This document shows positions 36,775 to 48,900 of a stretch of 64,000 bases of DNA, piece by piece (within the stretch, counting starts at the first letter, position 1; each line of letters opens with the position of its first letter). A program made the position numbers and the translations under genes. Source of the DNA: Dyadobacter sp. CY347 (lineage in GTDB: Bacteria > Bacteroidota > Bacteroidia > Cytophagales > Spirosomataceae); NCBI RefSeq assembly GCF_021502655.1, contig NZ_JAKFFT010000002.1:1178001-1242000 (forward strand), in the 5' to 3' direction. The notes below the pieces were generated by a model. The model made no database searches, was not told the origin of the DNA, and saw only the letters and a program-made list of their open reading frames with translations.

Positions 36775-37701
36775 ATGATAACGATTATGCTTAGAAATTG
36801 TCTTGTCTTGATGCTGTCTGCATTTGTTTCCCTGAGTGTCCTGGCTCAAAAACCGAAACCGATACGCGTTTTGATCGTGGATGGTTTCAGTAACCATGAC
36901 TGGAAACAAACCACAGCCGTAACCAAATGGATACTGGAAGAAAGTGGACGTTTTTTGGTGGAGGTCAGTACAGTTCCTGCGGATAGTTTGGAAAGAAGCG
37001 CATGGAACCCGGATTTCGCTAAGTATGCATTGATCGTTCAGAATACGAACAACATTCAAAATCCCAATCTGCGCTGGTCAACACAAGCCGAAAAGCATTT
37101 AGAAGAATATGTCAGGAATGGTGGTGGTTTGTACATTCTGCATTCAGCTAACAATGCGTTTTCGCATTGGAGAGAATACGATAAAATGATAGGACTGGGT
37201 TGGCGGCGGGCTTCCGAAGGATACGCGCTGGAAATTGATGCAACAAAAAGAATTACCCGGATCGCACCGGACGAAGGAAAAGGGACTGGCCATGGCGACA
37301 GGTTCAACGCATTGATCCAGGTCCTGACATCACACCCCATTAATAATGGATATCCCAATCAGTGGCAGACGGCCAACACGGAAGTTTACTATTTCCCTCG
37401 CGGACCAGCAGAAAACATTACTGTGCTGTCAAGTGCTTTCGACAGCACGAGTACTAAACAGACCTGGCCGGTGGAATGGGTTGTGCAATATGGTAAGGGG
37501 CGGGTTTACAATTCAAGTTTGGGGCATCTTTGGAAGGGAGAGAGTTACCCGCCTGCCTATCGCTGCATTGGTTATCAGACCACGGTTGTCAGGGCGGCAG
37601 AGTGGCTGGCGACAGGCAAAGTGACGTTGCCAGTTCCTTCCAATTTCCCAACAGCCACTAGTCAGAGTCTGCGTCCGGAAGATTCTTTTCAAATGCCATA
37701 G
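36775..37701 (+). CDS. ThuA-domain protein, exported
   Basis: 308 residues with a signal peptide (LVLMLSAFVSLSVLAQ); an ATG at 36787 is an alternative start. The ThuA (type-1 glutamine amidotransferase-like) fold is shown by RVLIVDGFSNHDWKQT, YVRNGGGLYILHSANNAF, HPINNG and VYNSSLGHLW. ThuA proteins are linked to keto-sugar metabolism in the trehalose/sucrose 3-keto pathway, where they work with Gfo/Idh/MocA (ThuB) dehydrogenases. The same locus has such a dehydrogenase and a VOC protein, so it may belong to an oxidative side branch. The direct reaction is not established. Confidence 0.85.
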   Translation: MITIMLRNCLVLMLSAFVSLSVLAQKPKPIRVLIVDGFSNHDWKQTTAVTKWILEESGRFLVEVSTVPADSLERSAWNPDFAKYALIVQNTNNIQNPNLRWSTQAEKHLEEYVRNGGGLYILHSANNAFSHWREYDKMIGLGWRRASEGYALEIDATKRITRIAPDEGKGTGHGDRFNALIQVLTSHPINNGYPNQWQTANTEVYYFPRGPAENITVLSSAFDSTSTKQTWPVEWVVQYGKGRVYNSSLGHLWKGESYPPAYRCIGYQTTVVRAAEWLATGKVTLPVPSNFPTATSQSLRPEDSFQMP

Positions 37702-37724
37702 TGTAGCAAAAAACAATCTATTAA

Positions 37725-39686
<1,962 letters not shown>

Positions 39687-39764
39687 AATGTCATTGAGTC
39701 AAAGGGTCATTAGGTCATTGGTTGTTTAAACATTCACTCATTCACTCATTCAAAATTCATCAAC
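39687..39764. repeat. Short simple repeats between esterase and xylanase genes
   Basis: Several GTCATT copies (around 39690-39720) are followed by CATTCACTCATTCACTCATT (39731-39750) directly before the xylanase start. A small slippage-prone repeat; no function seen. Confidence 0.4.
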
Positions 39765-40847
39765 ATGCCCATTCATTCATCATCAATCTGGTTAAAATCA
39801 CTCGCCATCACTGCGGCGTTGTTTTCGTCACCAAGTCTTCTGGCGCAAAAGTCGCTCAAAGAAGCTTATAAGGATTATTTCCCGATCGGCGTGGCTGTTT
39901 CACCGAGAAGCGTAGCCGGCCCGGAAGCGGAGCTGATCAAGCAGCAGTTCAGCAGCATTACTCCTGAAAATGCGATGAAGATGGGCCCGATCCATCCGGA
40001 AAAAAATGTCTACAACTGGAAGGATGCGGATGCCATTGTTGCATTCGGAGAAGCCAACGGCATTAAGGTGCGCGGCCATACACTATGCTGGCATAACCAG
40101 ACGCCCAAATGGTTTTTTACCGATTCCCTCGGGGCACAGGTTTCACGCGAAGAATTGTTGTCACGTTTGAAACAGCACATTACGGATGTTATGACGCGTT
40201 ACAAAGGCAAAATCTACGCCTGGGACGTTGTGAATGAGGCTGTTCCCGACACGGGCACTGGCATTTACAGGGAATCCAAATTTTACCAGATCATAGGCGA
40301 AGATTACATTGAAAAAGCATTCGAATATGCCCACGCCGTGGATCCGGATGCAAAGCTTTTTTACAATGATTATAACACGGAGAGCGCGGTTAAAAGGAAA
40401 AAAATCTTTCAATTGGTCACAAAATTAAAAGAGAAAAATGTCCCGATTCATGGCGTAGGATTGCAGGCACATTGGTCAATTTATGAACCGACACAGGCCG
40501 AGCTGGAAGAGTCGATCATGCAGTTTGCCAGCTTAGGTCTGGCCGTTCAGATTACGGAGCTGGATGTTTCGGTTTACCCCAAAGAACATGAACGAAGACA
40601 AAAAAAGGAGGGCGAAGGAAGTACATTTTCGCCGGAAATGGAGCAAAAGCAGTCAGCACATTACAAAATGATTTTTGATACATTCAGAAAGCACAAAGGA
40701 GCGATAACCGGCGTCACATTCTGGAATGTTTCGGATAAAACCACCTGGCTGGACAATTTCCCCGTGCCAGGCCGCAAGGACTACCCGCTGCTTTTTGACC
40801 AGAATTTTAAACCTAAGAAGGCATTTGACGGCGTTGTGAATTTCTAG
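39765..40847 (+). CDS. Endo-1,4-beta-xylanase, glycoside hydrolase family 10
   Basis: 360 residues with an N-terminal signal peptide (SLAITAALFSSPSLLAQ). The (beta/alpha)8 barrel is complete: FSSITPENAMKMGPIHPE, VRGHTLCWHNQTPKWFF, acid/base E158 in YAWDVVNEAV, nucleophile E265 in VQITELDVSV, and the closing GVTFWNVSDKTTWL. It cleaves the xylan backbone, leaving decorated oligosaccharides for GH43, GH67 and GH95 to trim. No carbohydrate-binding module is attached. It follows the double esterase; the next gene begins 4 bases after the stop. Strong call. Confidence 0.95.
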   Translation: MPIHSSSIWLKSLAITAALFSSPSLLAQKSLKEAYKDYFPIGVAVSPRSVAGPEAELIKQQFSSITPENAMKMGPIHPEKNVYNWKDADAIVAFGEANGIKVRGHTLCWHNQTPKWFFTDSLGAQVSREELLSRLKQHITDVMTRYKGKIYAWDVVNEAVPDTGTGIYRESKFYQIIGEDYIEKAFEYAHAVDPDAKLFYNDYNTESAVKRKKIFQLVTKLKEKNVPIHGVGLQAHWSIYEPTQAELEESIMQFASLGLAVQITELDVSVYPKEHERRQKKEGEGSTFSPEMEQKQSAHYKMIFDTFRKHKGAITGVTFWNVSDKTTWLDNFPVPGRKDYPLLFDQNFKPKKAFDGVVNF

Positions 40848-40851
40848 AAAA

Positions 40852-43515
40852 ATGAAGTTTCTACTATTACTGATCCTCCTTTCCGGCAACGCGTTTGCTG
40901 ATATCCGCCTGCCTAAGCTGATATCAAATAATATGGTGTTGCAGCGCGACCAGCCGATTACGGTTTGGGGCTGGGCCGCGCCGAAAGAAAAGGTTACCCT
41001 CACATTCAAAGGCAAAAGTCGAAGCGCTGTGACCGGTGCGGATGGAAAATGGGAAATACGGCTGCCTGCGCAACCTGCCGGGACGGGTTTTGAAATGTTG
41101 GTGAAGGGTAAAAATCAGATCAGGATTAAAAATGTTGCTTTTGGGGATGTTTGGCTTTGCAACGGGCAGAGCAATATGGTCATTAATATGGAGCGGGTCA
41201 AGGTGCGTTTCGCCGAAGATATTGCCTCCGCCAACTATCCCGAAATCCGCAATTTTTTTATCCCGACCTTGACCAATCTAAGCGGCCCGCAGCAAGATTT
41301 CCCGAACGCCGAATGGAAGGCAGCCAATCCCAATGATGTGCTCAATTTTGGCGCCGTTTCCTATTTTTTTGCCAGAGACCTTTATGATCAGTATAAGGTT
41401 CCGATCGGCATTATCAACAGCGCAGTAGGAGGCACGCCCATTGAAGCCTGGATTAGCGAGGGTGGTTACAAGGATTTCGCTGATATTCAGAAGGTTATTA
41501 ATCAAAACAAAGACACTTCTCACGTCGCTGCCAGAAAGCAAAGCAACTTGGACAACGCGCCAAAGCGGCCTGAGTCAACCGATTTGGGATTAACCGAACA
41601 TTGGGAAAGCGAAACGTACACACCCAAAGGCTGGCGGAACTTCAACATTCCGGGTTACTGGGAAGATCAGGGATTAAAAAATTTGAATGGTGTCGTGTGG
41701 TTCCGCAGGGAATTTGAAGTGCCCGAAAGCTGGATCGGGAAGCCGGTAAAGCTTTATATGGGACGCATTGTGGATGCGGATGAAATGTTTGTCAATGGGA
41801 AGAGCATTGGGAATGTTACCTATCAGTATCCGCCGCGCCGCTATGAAATTCCGGCGGGTTTATTGAAAGCAGGCAAAAATACATTCGTGATCCGGGTGAC
41901 GAATTCGGCTGGAAAAGGTGGTTTTGTGCCGGACAAGCCTTATTTCATGACTACCAATGAGGAGCAAGTCGACCTGAAAGGAACCTGGCAGTATAAGGTT
42001 GGAAAGGTTTTTTCACCAGTCAAAATGGCGAATGCCAAACAAGCTCCTTTCGTCGCCCAAAACCAGCCAGCTGCGCTCTACAATGCAATGATCGCGCCGG
42101 TGCTGCCTGTGAAAGTGAAAGGATTTCTCTGGTATCAGGGTGAGTCTAATGTGGATCATCCGGATACTTACAAAACGCTGTTACCCGCATTAATCAATGA
42201 TCGACGCAAGCTTTGGAACGACGAAAATCTGCCTTTCCTGGTGGTGCAACTTCCTAATTTTCAAGACATTGATTTCACCCCCGCCGAAAGCAACATGGCA
42301 GTGCTTCGGGAAGCGCAGAATCGGGCATTAACATTAAAAAACACCGCGGTAACCGTAACCCTGGACCTGGGCGAATGGAACGACATTCACCCATTGAACA
42401 AAAAGGACATTGGAAAAAGACTGGCGCTATCAGCCCGAAACCTGGCTTATGGAGACAAAAATGTGGTGCACAGCGGCCCAACGCTGAAATCGCAAAGCGT
42501 TGTAGGCGAGAAGATTATTCTGACTTTCGACCATGTAGCCGATGGCATTAAATCCTTGGACGATGAAGCATTACGCTGGTTTGCAATTGCGGGTGATGAT
42601 GAGAAATTTGTTTGGGCAAAGGCAAAGATCGTCGGGAAAGATCAGGTCGAGGTAAGCAGTGAAATGGTCAAAACGCCCAAATACGTGCGCTATGCCTGGC
42701 AGGACAATCCCGAAGGAATCAATTTTTACAATTCAGCCAACCTTCCTGCATCACCATTCCGGACCGATGGTTCACAGCAGTTGGATGAAACCAAACCCTG
42801 GAAAGGTAAAAAATCCGCGGTTGTATTGACTTATGACGACGCATTGAATGTTCATCTGGACAATGTGATCCCTGCCCTGGATTCGCTGAGCTTGAAAGGC
42901 TCGTTTTACCTGACCGCTTCGTCGGACGCCGCCCGCAACCGGATCAAAGACTGGCGCGCCGCCGCCGCCAATGGCCACGAACTGGGTAATCACACGCTTT
43001 ATCATCCCTGCGATGCAACCGAACCGGGCATGAGCTGGGTAAAACCTGAATATGATCTGAGCAAGTATAGTATGGCCCGGATCAAGGACGAGATCAGGAT
43101 GTGCAATGCGTTTTTGAAATCAATTGATGGTTTGGATAAACGCACATTTGCCTTCACTTGCGGGCATAAAAAAGTGGTCGAAGGCGAATTTATACAAACG
43201 CTTTCAGACGAATTCATTGCCGCAAGAGCGGTAAGGCACGAAATGCACACTTTTAAAGAGCAAAAATTGATGGACATCGACTGCTATTCTATGGTGGAAC
43301 AGTCGGGGCAGGAAATGATCGGGCTGGTGAAGCAAGCGCAGCAAAGCGGGAAATTGCTTGTTTTTCTCTTTCACGGAGTAGGCGGGGAGCATGCACTCAA
43401 CGTTTCCAGCCAGGCGCATAGTGAGTTGCTGCATTATTTGAAAGAAAATGAGAAGGATATTTACGTCGATACGATGCGTAATGTCGCAGAACATATCCAG
43501 CACGTGAAGAAATAA
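40852..43515 (+). CDS. SGNH acetylesterase fused to NodB-type deacetylase
   Basis: 887 residues. Signal peptide (about 1-16). A small beta domain (about 20-95) leads to the SGNH esterase: S107 in LCNGQSNM, WYQGESNVDHP, and D511/H513 in EWNDIHPLNK. A galactose-binding-like sandwich (about 255-385, WRNFNIPGYW, LYMGRIVDADEMFVNG) is inserted inside it, the layout of sialate O-acetylesterase/CE20-like xylan acetylesterases. From about 650 to 880 a polysaccharide deacetylase (NodB/CE4-like) follows, with D662/D663 in VLTYDDA and H714/H718 in NHTLYH as metal ligands, and FLFHGVGG near the end. Two different deacetylases in one chain should strip acetyl groups from xylan. Confidence 0.9.
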   Translation: MKFLLLLILLSGNAFADIRLPKLISNNMVLQRDQPITVWGWAAPKEKVTLTFKGKSRSAVTGADGKWEIRLPAQPAGTGFEMLVKGKNQIRIKNVAFGDVWLCNGQSNMVINMERVKVRFAEDIASANYPEIRNFFIPTLTNLSGPQQDFPNAEWKAANPNDVLNFGAVSYFFARDLYDQYKVPIGIINSAVGGTPIEAWISEGGYKDFADIQKVINQNKDTSHVAARKQSNLDNAPKRPESTDLGLTEHWESETYTPKGWRNFNIPGYWEDQGLKNLNGVVWFRREFEVPESWIGKPVKLYMGRIVDADEMFVNGKSIGNVTYQYPPRRYEIPAGLLKAGKNTFVIRVTNSAGKGGFVPDKPYFMTTNEEQVDLKGTWQYKVGKVFSPVKMANAKQAPFVAQNQPAALYNAMIAPVLPVKVKGFLWYQGESNVDHPDTYKTLLPALINDRRKLWNDENLPFLVVQLPNFQDIDFTPAESNMAVLREAQNRALTLKNTAVTVTLDLGEWNDIHPLNKKDIGKRLALSARNLAYGDKNVVHSGPTLKSQSVVGEKIILTFDHVADGIKSLDDEALRWFAIAGDDEKFVWAKAKIVGKDQVEVSSEMVKTPKYVRYAWQDNPEGINFYNSANLPASPFRTDGSQQLDETKPWKGKKSAVVLTYDDALNVHLDNVIPALDSLSLKGSFYLTASSDAARNRIKDWRAAAANGHELGNHTLYHPCDATEPGMSWVKPEYDLSKYSMARIKDEIRMCNAFLKSIDGLDKRTFAFTCGHKKVVEGEFIQTLSDEFIAARAVRHEMHTFKEQKLMDIDCYSMVEQSGQEMIGLVKQAQQSGKLLVFLFHGVGGEHALNVSSQAHSELLHYLKENEKDIYVDTMRNVAEHIQHVKK

Positions 43516-43536
43516 TTTTTTGTAAAAATACCCATC

Positions 43537-45699
43537 ATGACCAAAAGACATTTGCTCTTATTCTTCGCCTGTATTTTGATTGGTTTAAAATCATTTGCAG
43601 CTGATCCGTCGGGCGCCGATGCGTCGGGCGCCGATGCGATGGCTTCCGAGGGAGACGATGGATACAGGTTATGGCTTAAATATGAGCCGGTTACGAATGC
43701 TTCGGTAAAGTCAGAATATTTGAAATACACGACATTCATTGGGTGTTCGGCGAAGGGCGAGATTGTGCAGACTGCATCCGGAGAGCTGCAAGTTGGATTG
43801 AAACAGCTTTTGGGTAAGTCGGTCAGCGCGACCAGCTCTTTTGCCGGCCGGTCAGGAGGGATTGTTCTGAGAATTGAAACGGGTGCAGATACTACGCAGC
43901 AAGGCGAAGGTTATAGGATCCAGCTTTCGGGCGGGAATATTATTGTTAGTTCAAAATCAGAAAATGGAATCCTTTACGGGACATTTGCCTTGCTGAGACA
44001 CATGCAAATGCAGCAGACTATCAAGGGTTTAAGTATGGCAAGCAGTCCGAAAGTACGTTACCGGATGCTAAACCACTGGGACAATCCGGATGGCACGATC
44101 GAGCGTGGTTACGCGGGACAATCGCTCTGGAAATGGTATGAACTGCCCGAGCGCGTAGACCCGCGCTACACCGACTATGCGCGCGCGAATGCATCTTTGG
44201 GAATTAACGGAACTGTGCTCAATAATGTGAATGCAAGCGCCAGGTTTATGTCGCAGGAATACATTGTGAAGGTGGCTGCCGTGGCCAGTGTCATGCGTAA
44301 ATATGGGATCAAAACTTACCTGTCGGTGTATTTTGCAGCCCCAAAGACCCTCGGCGGACTGACCACTTCCGACCCGCTGGATCCGCAGGTGCGCGCGTGG
44401 TGGAAAGAAAAGGTTGCCCAAATTTATAAAGAAATTCCTGATTTTGGGGGATTTTTGGTAAAAGCGAATTCGGAAGGGGAGCCCGGGCCGCAGGATTACG
44501 GCCGGACGCATGCCGACGGCGCCAACATGCTGGCCGAAGCATTCAAACCTTACGACGGCATTGTGGTCTGGCGGGCATTTGTTTACAAAGCAGACCCGAA
44601 TGCGGATCGCTTCAAAGCAGCATATGAAGAATTTGTGCCGCTGGACGGAAAATTTGATCCAAAAGTCATTGTTCAGGTAAAGAATGGCCCCATCGATTTC
44701 CAGCCGCGCGAACCCTTTTCGCCCCTTTTCGGAAATATGCCGAAAACGCCGCTGGGAATGGAATTCCAGATCACGCAGGAATATCTTGGCTTTGCTACAC
44801 ACGCCGTATATGAAGCGCCCATTTTTAAAGAATGCCTGGATTCGGACACGTATGTGAATGGCGCCGGATCGACTGTTGCAAAGGTTATCGACGGAAGTTT
44901 GCACGGCTATACACGCACGCTTATGGCGGGTGTGGCCAATACGGGAAACAGCCGGAACTGGACGGGACATCCGCTGGCGCAGGCAAACTGGTATGCATTC
45001 GGCAGACTGAGCTGGGACCATCAGCTCACTTCGGAGCAGATCGCACGCGAATGGATTGCATTGACATTGACACAAAATCAAAAAGCAGGTGAGCACATTA
45101 AGTCATTCATGCTGAGATCGCGGGAAATATATGTGGATTATAACACGCCGATCGGTCTTTCACGTCCGTGGATGGGCGTCCACTTCGCCCCCGAACCCTG
45201 GCAAAATAAAGGCTCCCGGCCCGACTGGACTGCTGTTTATTACCACCGCGCCGATTCCACAGGGCTTGGCTTCGACAGGACCACGTCCGGAAGCAACGCG
45301 CTGGCGCAGTACAGACCGGAAGTCCAGAAAAAATGGAACAACCCCGACCAAACGCCACTTCCATACCTGTTATGGTTTCATCATGTGCGCTGGGATCACA
45401 AACTAAGCACGGGACGGTCGCTCTGGGAAGAACTTTGCACGCGCTTTTACACTGGCGCCGACTCTGTGAAATGGATGCAGCAGCAATGGGACCTGGCTAA
45501 ACCAGGCTTGGATCCGCAGGTTTATACCGATGTCGCTGAGCGGTTAAAGGTTCAGCGGAGAGAAGCGATCTGGTGGCGGGATGCCTGGGTGTTGTACTTG
45601 CAAACATTCGCTAAACAACCCGTTCCCCAGGGTTTTGAACCTCAAAAACAAACTTTGGAAGAAGTAAAGAAGTCTGTCAATGTGTATTTGATGAGGTGA
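43537..45699 (+). CDS. Alpha-glucuronidase, glycoside hydrolase family 67
   Basis: 720 residues. A signal peptide (LLLFFACILIGLKSFA) is followed by a short SGADA repeat (residues 25-34), then an N-terminal alpha/beta domain with DGYRLWLKYEPV. The catalytic barrel (about 165-480) has YRMLNHWDNPDGTIERGYAG, the acid E313 in NSEGEPGP and QITQEYLG near 415, plus a helical C-terminal domain ending near 715. GH67 releases 4-O-methyl-glucuronic acid from the reducing-end-distal xylose of xylo-oligosaccharides. It closes the first run of xylan genes. Strong call for family; the export of a GH67 is common in this phylum. Confidence 0.95.
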   Translation: MTKRHLLLFFACILIGLKSFAADPSGADASGADAMASEGDDGYRLWLKYEPVTNASVKSEYLKYTTFIGCSAKGEIVQTASGELQVGLKQLLGKSVSATSSFAGRSGGIVLRIETGADTTQQGEGYRIQLSGGNIIVSSKSENGILYGTFALLRHMQMQQTIKGLSMASSPKVRYRMLNHWDNPDGTIERGYAGQSLWKWYELPERVDPRYTDYARANASLGINGTVLNNVNASARFMSQEYIVKVAAVASVMRKYGIKTYLSVYFAAPKTLGGLTTSDPLDPQVRAWWKEKVAQIYKEIPDFGGFLVKANSEGEPGPQDYGRTHADGANMLAEAFKPYDGIVVWRAFVYKADPNADRFKAAYEEFVPLDGKFDPKVIVQVKNGPIDFQPREPFSPLFGNMPKTPLGMEFQITQEYLGFATHAVYEAPIFKECLDSDTYVNGAGSTVAKVIDGSLHGYTRTLMAGVANTGNSRNWTGHPLAQANWYAFGRLSWDHQLTSEQIAREWIALTLTQNQKAGEHIKSFMLRSREIYVDYNTPIGLSRPWMGVHFAPEPWQNKGSRPDWTAVYYHRADSTGLGFDRTTSGSNALAQYRPEVQKKWNNPDQTPLPYLLWFHHVRWDHKLSTGRSLWEELCTRFYTGADSVKWMQQQWDLAKPGLDPQVYTDVAERLKVQRREAIWWRDAWVLYLQTFAKQPVPQGFEPQKQTLEEVKKSVNVYLMR
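43607..43636 (+). repeat. 15-bp tandem duplication in GH67 signal-proximal region
   Basis: CGTCGGGCGCCGATG occurs twice head to tail (43607-43621 and 43622-43636), giving the residues SGADA twice just after the signal peptide. In frame; probably a harmless recent duplication in a linker. Confidence 0.8.
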
Positions 45700-45763
45700 G
45701 TCCACTTCTGTTTGGAGAATAATAAATTATCAAAAAAAAGTTACATTTTTATTAAGTGTAGCC

Positions 45764-45793
45764 TTGACAAATATCTAAAAGAGTATATATTTG
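45764..45793 (+). promoter_or_regulatory. Consensus Bacteroidota promoter before second SusC
   Basis: TTG at 45764-45766, a 19-bp spacer, then TATATTTG at 45786-45793: an exact match to the -33/-7 pattern of the phylum's primary sigma factor. The start of transcription would be near 45800, giving a leader of about 130 bases before the SusC ATG. The leader contains a short ATTCC/GGAAT hairpin next to a T run near 45868-45888, a possible attenuator (weak). Confidence 0.75.
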
Positions 45794-45929
45794 TATATAG
45801 GATTGATCCGATTAAAAATTGGACTTAATCTCCGTTCCGAAATGCGCCTTTTTGCTTTTTTTTTGATTCCTGTCAGGGAATATTTTTGTGCTGTTCAACA
45901 AGTGTCATCTTAACATTTAAGTCGGATCT

Positions 45930-48900
45930 ATGAAAAATCGTTTACAAATTTTTACCCGCCTCAGGGGTACATGGTTGAGCGGGGCCGTGATTTTACTGAT
46001 GCTGTCTTTACAGGTCAGTTATGCCAAAGGTTTTGCGGATAAGCAGGTTGCAGGAAAAGTTACGGCCGACAACGGCGAGGCTTTGCCGGGGGTGAATGTC
46101 ACGTTAAAAGGCAGTAGTGTGGGAACCACCACAGACACCAAAGGCGAGTTCTCACTCAGCGTGCCTTCGGAAAGCAGCGTGTTGGTTTTCAGCTTTATAG
46201 GTTATGGTAAACAGGAAGTGGAAGTGGGCAACAAGACCAGGATCGATATCCGTTTAGCGGCCGAGAACCAGGCCCTTGAAGAAATGGTGGTGATCGGATA
46301 CGGTTCGCAGAAAAAATCTTCCCTTACCGGGGCCGTATCTTCGGTTTCGCCCAAAGAGCTCACCGCATTGCCGGTTGTCAGCGCAGAGCAGGCTTTGCAG
46401 GGCAGGGTGCCGGGCGTTCGGGTGGTCAATAACGGTAGTCCGGGCCAGACTCCGGTCGTACGTATAAGGGGTATCGGTTCCATAAATTATGCGTCCGGGC
46501 CACTGTATGTGATCGACGGAATCCCAGCCGGTGATCTGAACAATCTCGATCCGAAGGACATTGAATCTTTGGAAGTTTTGAAGGATGCGAGTTCAGCCGC
46601 TATTTACGGTTCGCGTGCTTCCAATGGTGTTATTATTATCAGTACCAAAAAAGGATCGAAAGACGGCAAACTGCACGTGAACCTGGACACTTATTACGGC
46701 ACACAATCGGCGTGGAGAAAGCTGGATGTGCTCAATACCGACCAGTATAAGCAATATGCGACTGCATTGCTTGGAAATGCAGGAATAGCGATGCCCGGCA
46801 GACTGGCCGATCTGAACCAGCCAATTTATGCGGGCGCGACACAGACTTTTGCACAAACAAATACCAACTGGCAGGACGTCATGTTCCGCAACGCACCGAT
46901 CCAGCAGCACCAGATCTCTGTTTCGGGGGGCAATGCTGTTTCCCGCTTCTTCACGTCTGCTGGCTATTTTGACCAGGAAGGGATTTTGATTGGTACAAAT
47001 TACAAACGTGCCAATGTGCGTCTCAACTCGGATCATCAGGTTACCAAATTCTTGACAATCGGACAGACTTTAACCGTCTCATTTGACAAATCGCGCGGTG
47101 AGCAGGGATTTGGAGGAGGACGTACGGCTGTGATGCAAATGATCCGTAACCTGCCTTACTGGCCGGTTACCGACCCTACCAAACCAGGTGGTTACAGTTC
47201 GCCAACCGCTGCCGATGGAAGTGACCCGGACAATCCGGTCCGCATTGCGCTGATGGATGTTTCGCGCAATCAGCGTTTGAAATTGCTAGGGTCTTTATTT
47301 GCGGAGGTTAAACTGGCAAGCTTTCTGAAATACCGTTTCAGTTTTGGTGCCGATGTCGTTTCGGCCAACACTGTTAACCAATTTCCGATATATAATGATG
47401 GTTTCAAATCGCGTACACAATACGAGATCCAGGATAACCGCACCAACTTCTTCTCTCCCGTGCTGACAAACCAGCTGACATTTGAAAAGAATTTTGGCAA
47501 ACATTTGGTAAACATCACGACGATCATTGACAAGCAAACCTTCCGCGCCAGCACGCTGAACGGATCGGGATACCGCCCTAATAATGACATTGATGAGCTG
47601 CAAGGCGCTTCCAATCCGAACGCGACAAGCACATTGGACGAAAGCTCACTGATCTCATATGTAGGTCGTCTGAACTACGAATATGCAGGGAAATATCTAT
47701 TAAGCGGCTCTATCCGCCGCGACGGTTCTTCCCGCTTTGCACCCGGCAACAAATGGGGAACATTCCCGTCCCTTTCACTGGGCTGGCGCGTCAGCGAAGA
47801 AGAATTCCTGAAATCCGTTCCGGAGATCTCTGAACTGAAAATCCGCGCGAGCTATGGACAAACCGGCTTTAACGGCATCGGAAGCTATGCATGGCAGGCG
47901 CTTGTGTCGGCAGATAACAGCAATTATGTTTTTGGCGGAAATAAAGTGTTGGGTTCGTATTTCAGCTCACTGGCTAACACCCAGCTGAAATGGGAAAGTA
48001 CAACCATGACCAACCTGGGAATTGACCTGGCTTTGTTTAACAACAGCGTCACATTTACCGCAGAGACTTACCGGCGTAATACAGACGGGCTTTTGTTGCA
48101 GGTTCCTATCCCGAATTCAGTGGGTTATTCCACGTCTCCATTGTCCAACATTGGAAGCATGAAAAACTGGGGTTATGAATTCCAGTTGGGTTACAGCAAG
48201 AACGACGGTGATTTTAAATGGAATGCTTCTGCCAATCTGGATGTAACCAGAAACAAAGTGCTGAGCCTTGCCACTGAAAGTGCAACTTTATTTGCCGGAG
48301 CCAATGCCGACTTTGGAGGAGGCGACATCACCAAAACCGAAGCAGGACAACCGATCCAGTCATTCTTTGGATATCAGGTGGATGGTATTTTCCAAAATCA
48401 GGGTGATATCAATGCAGCCAATTCGCTGGATGGTGATGACAAAACCAAGTATCAGGACGCCGCAGCTCCGGGTGATATCCGGTTCAAGGACCTGGATGGC
48501 GATGGGCGCATCACACCTTCCGACAGAACATATCTGGGCAGTTTTATTCCAAAATTCAGCTATGGTGCGAATCTGGGTGGGAATTATAAAAATTTCGACT
48601 TTACATTATATCTGCAAGGTGTTCAGGGCAACAAGATTTACAATGGAACGAAAGTGATCGAGCAGGGAATGCTGCGGTTATTCAATGCAGGCACGGACGT
48701 GCTGAATGCATGGACGCCAACCAACACTAATACCGATGTGCCGAGAGCAATCAGTGGTGACCCGAACAACAACAGCCGTACAAGTGATCGTTTTGTAGAA
48801 AACGGCTCTTATATGCGGATCAAAAACCTGAGCATTGGTTATACAATTCCTGTAAAAATACTGTCTGCGCTGACGAAAGAAACAATAACAAAGGCGCGTT

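Noticed and set aside
44068..45096. Long 342-codon open frame antisense to GH67
   Set aside because: Lies wholly opposite a clear GH67 gene and has no domain; it arises from codon bias on the coding strand.
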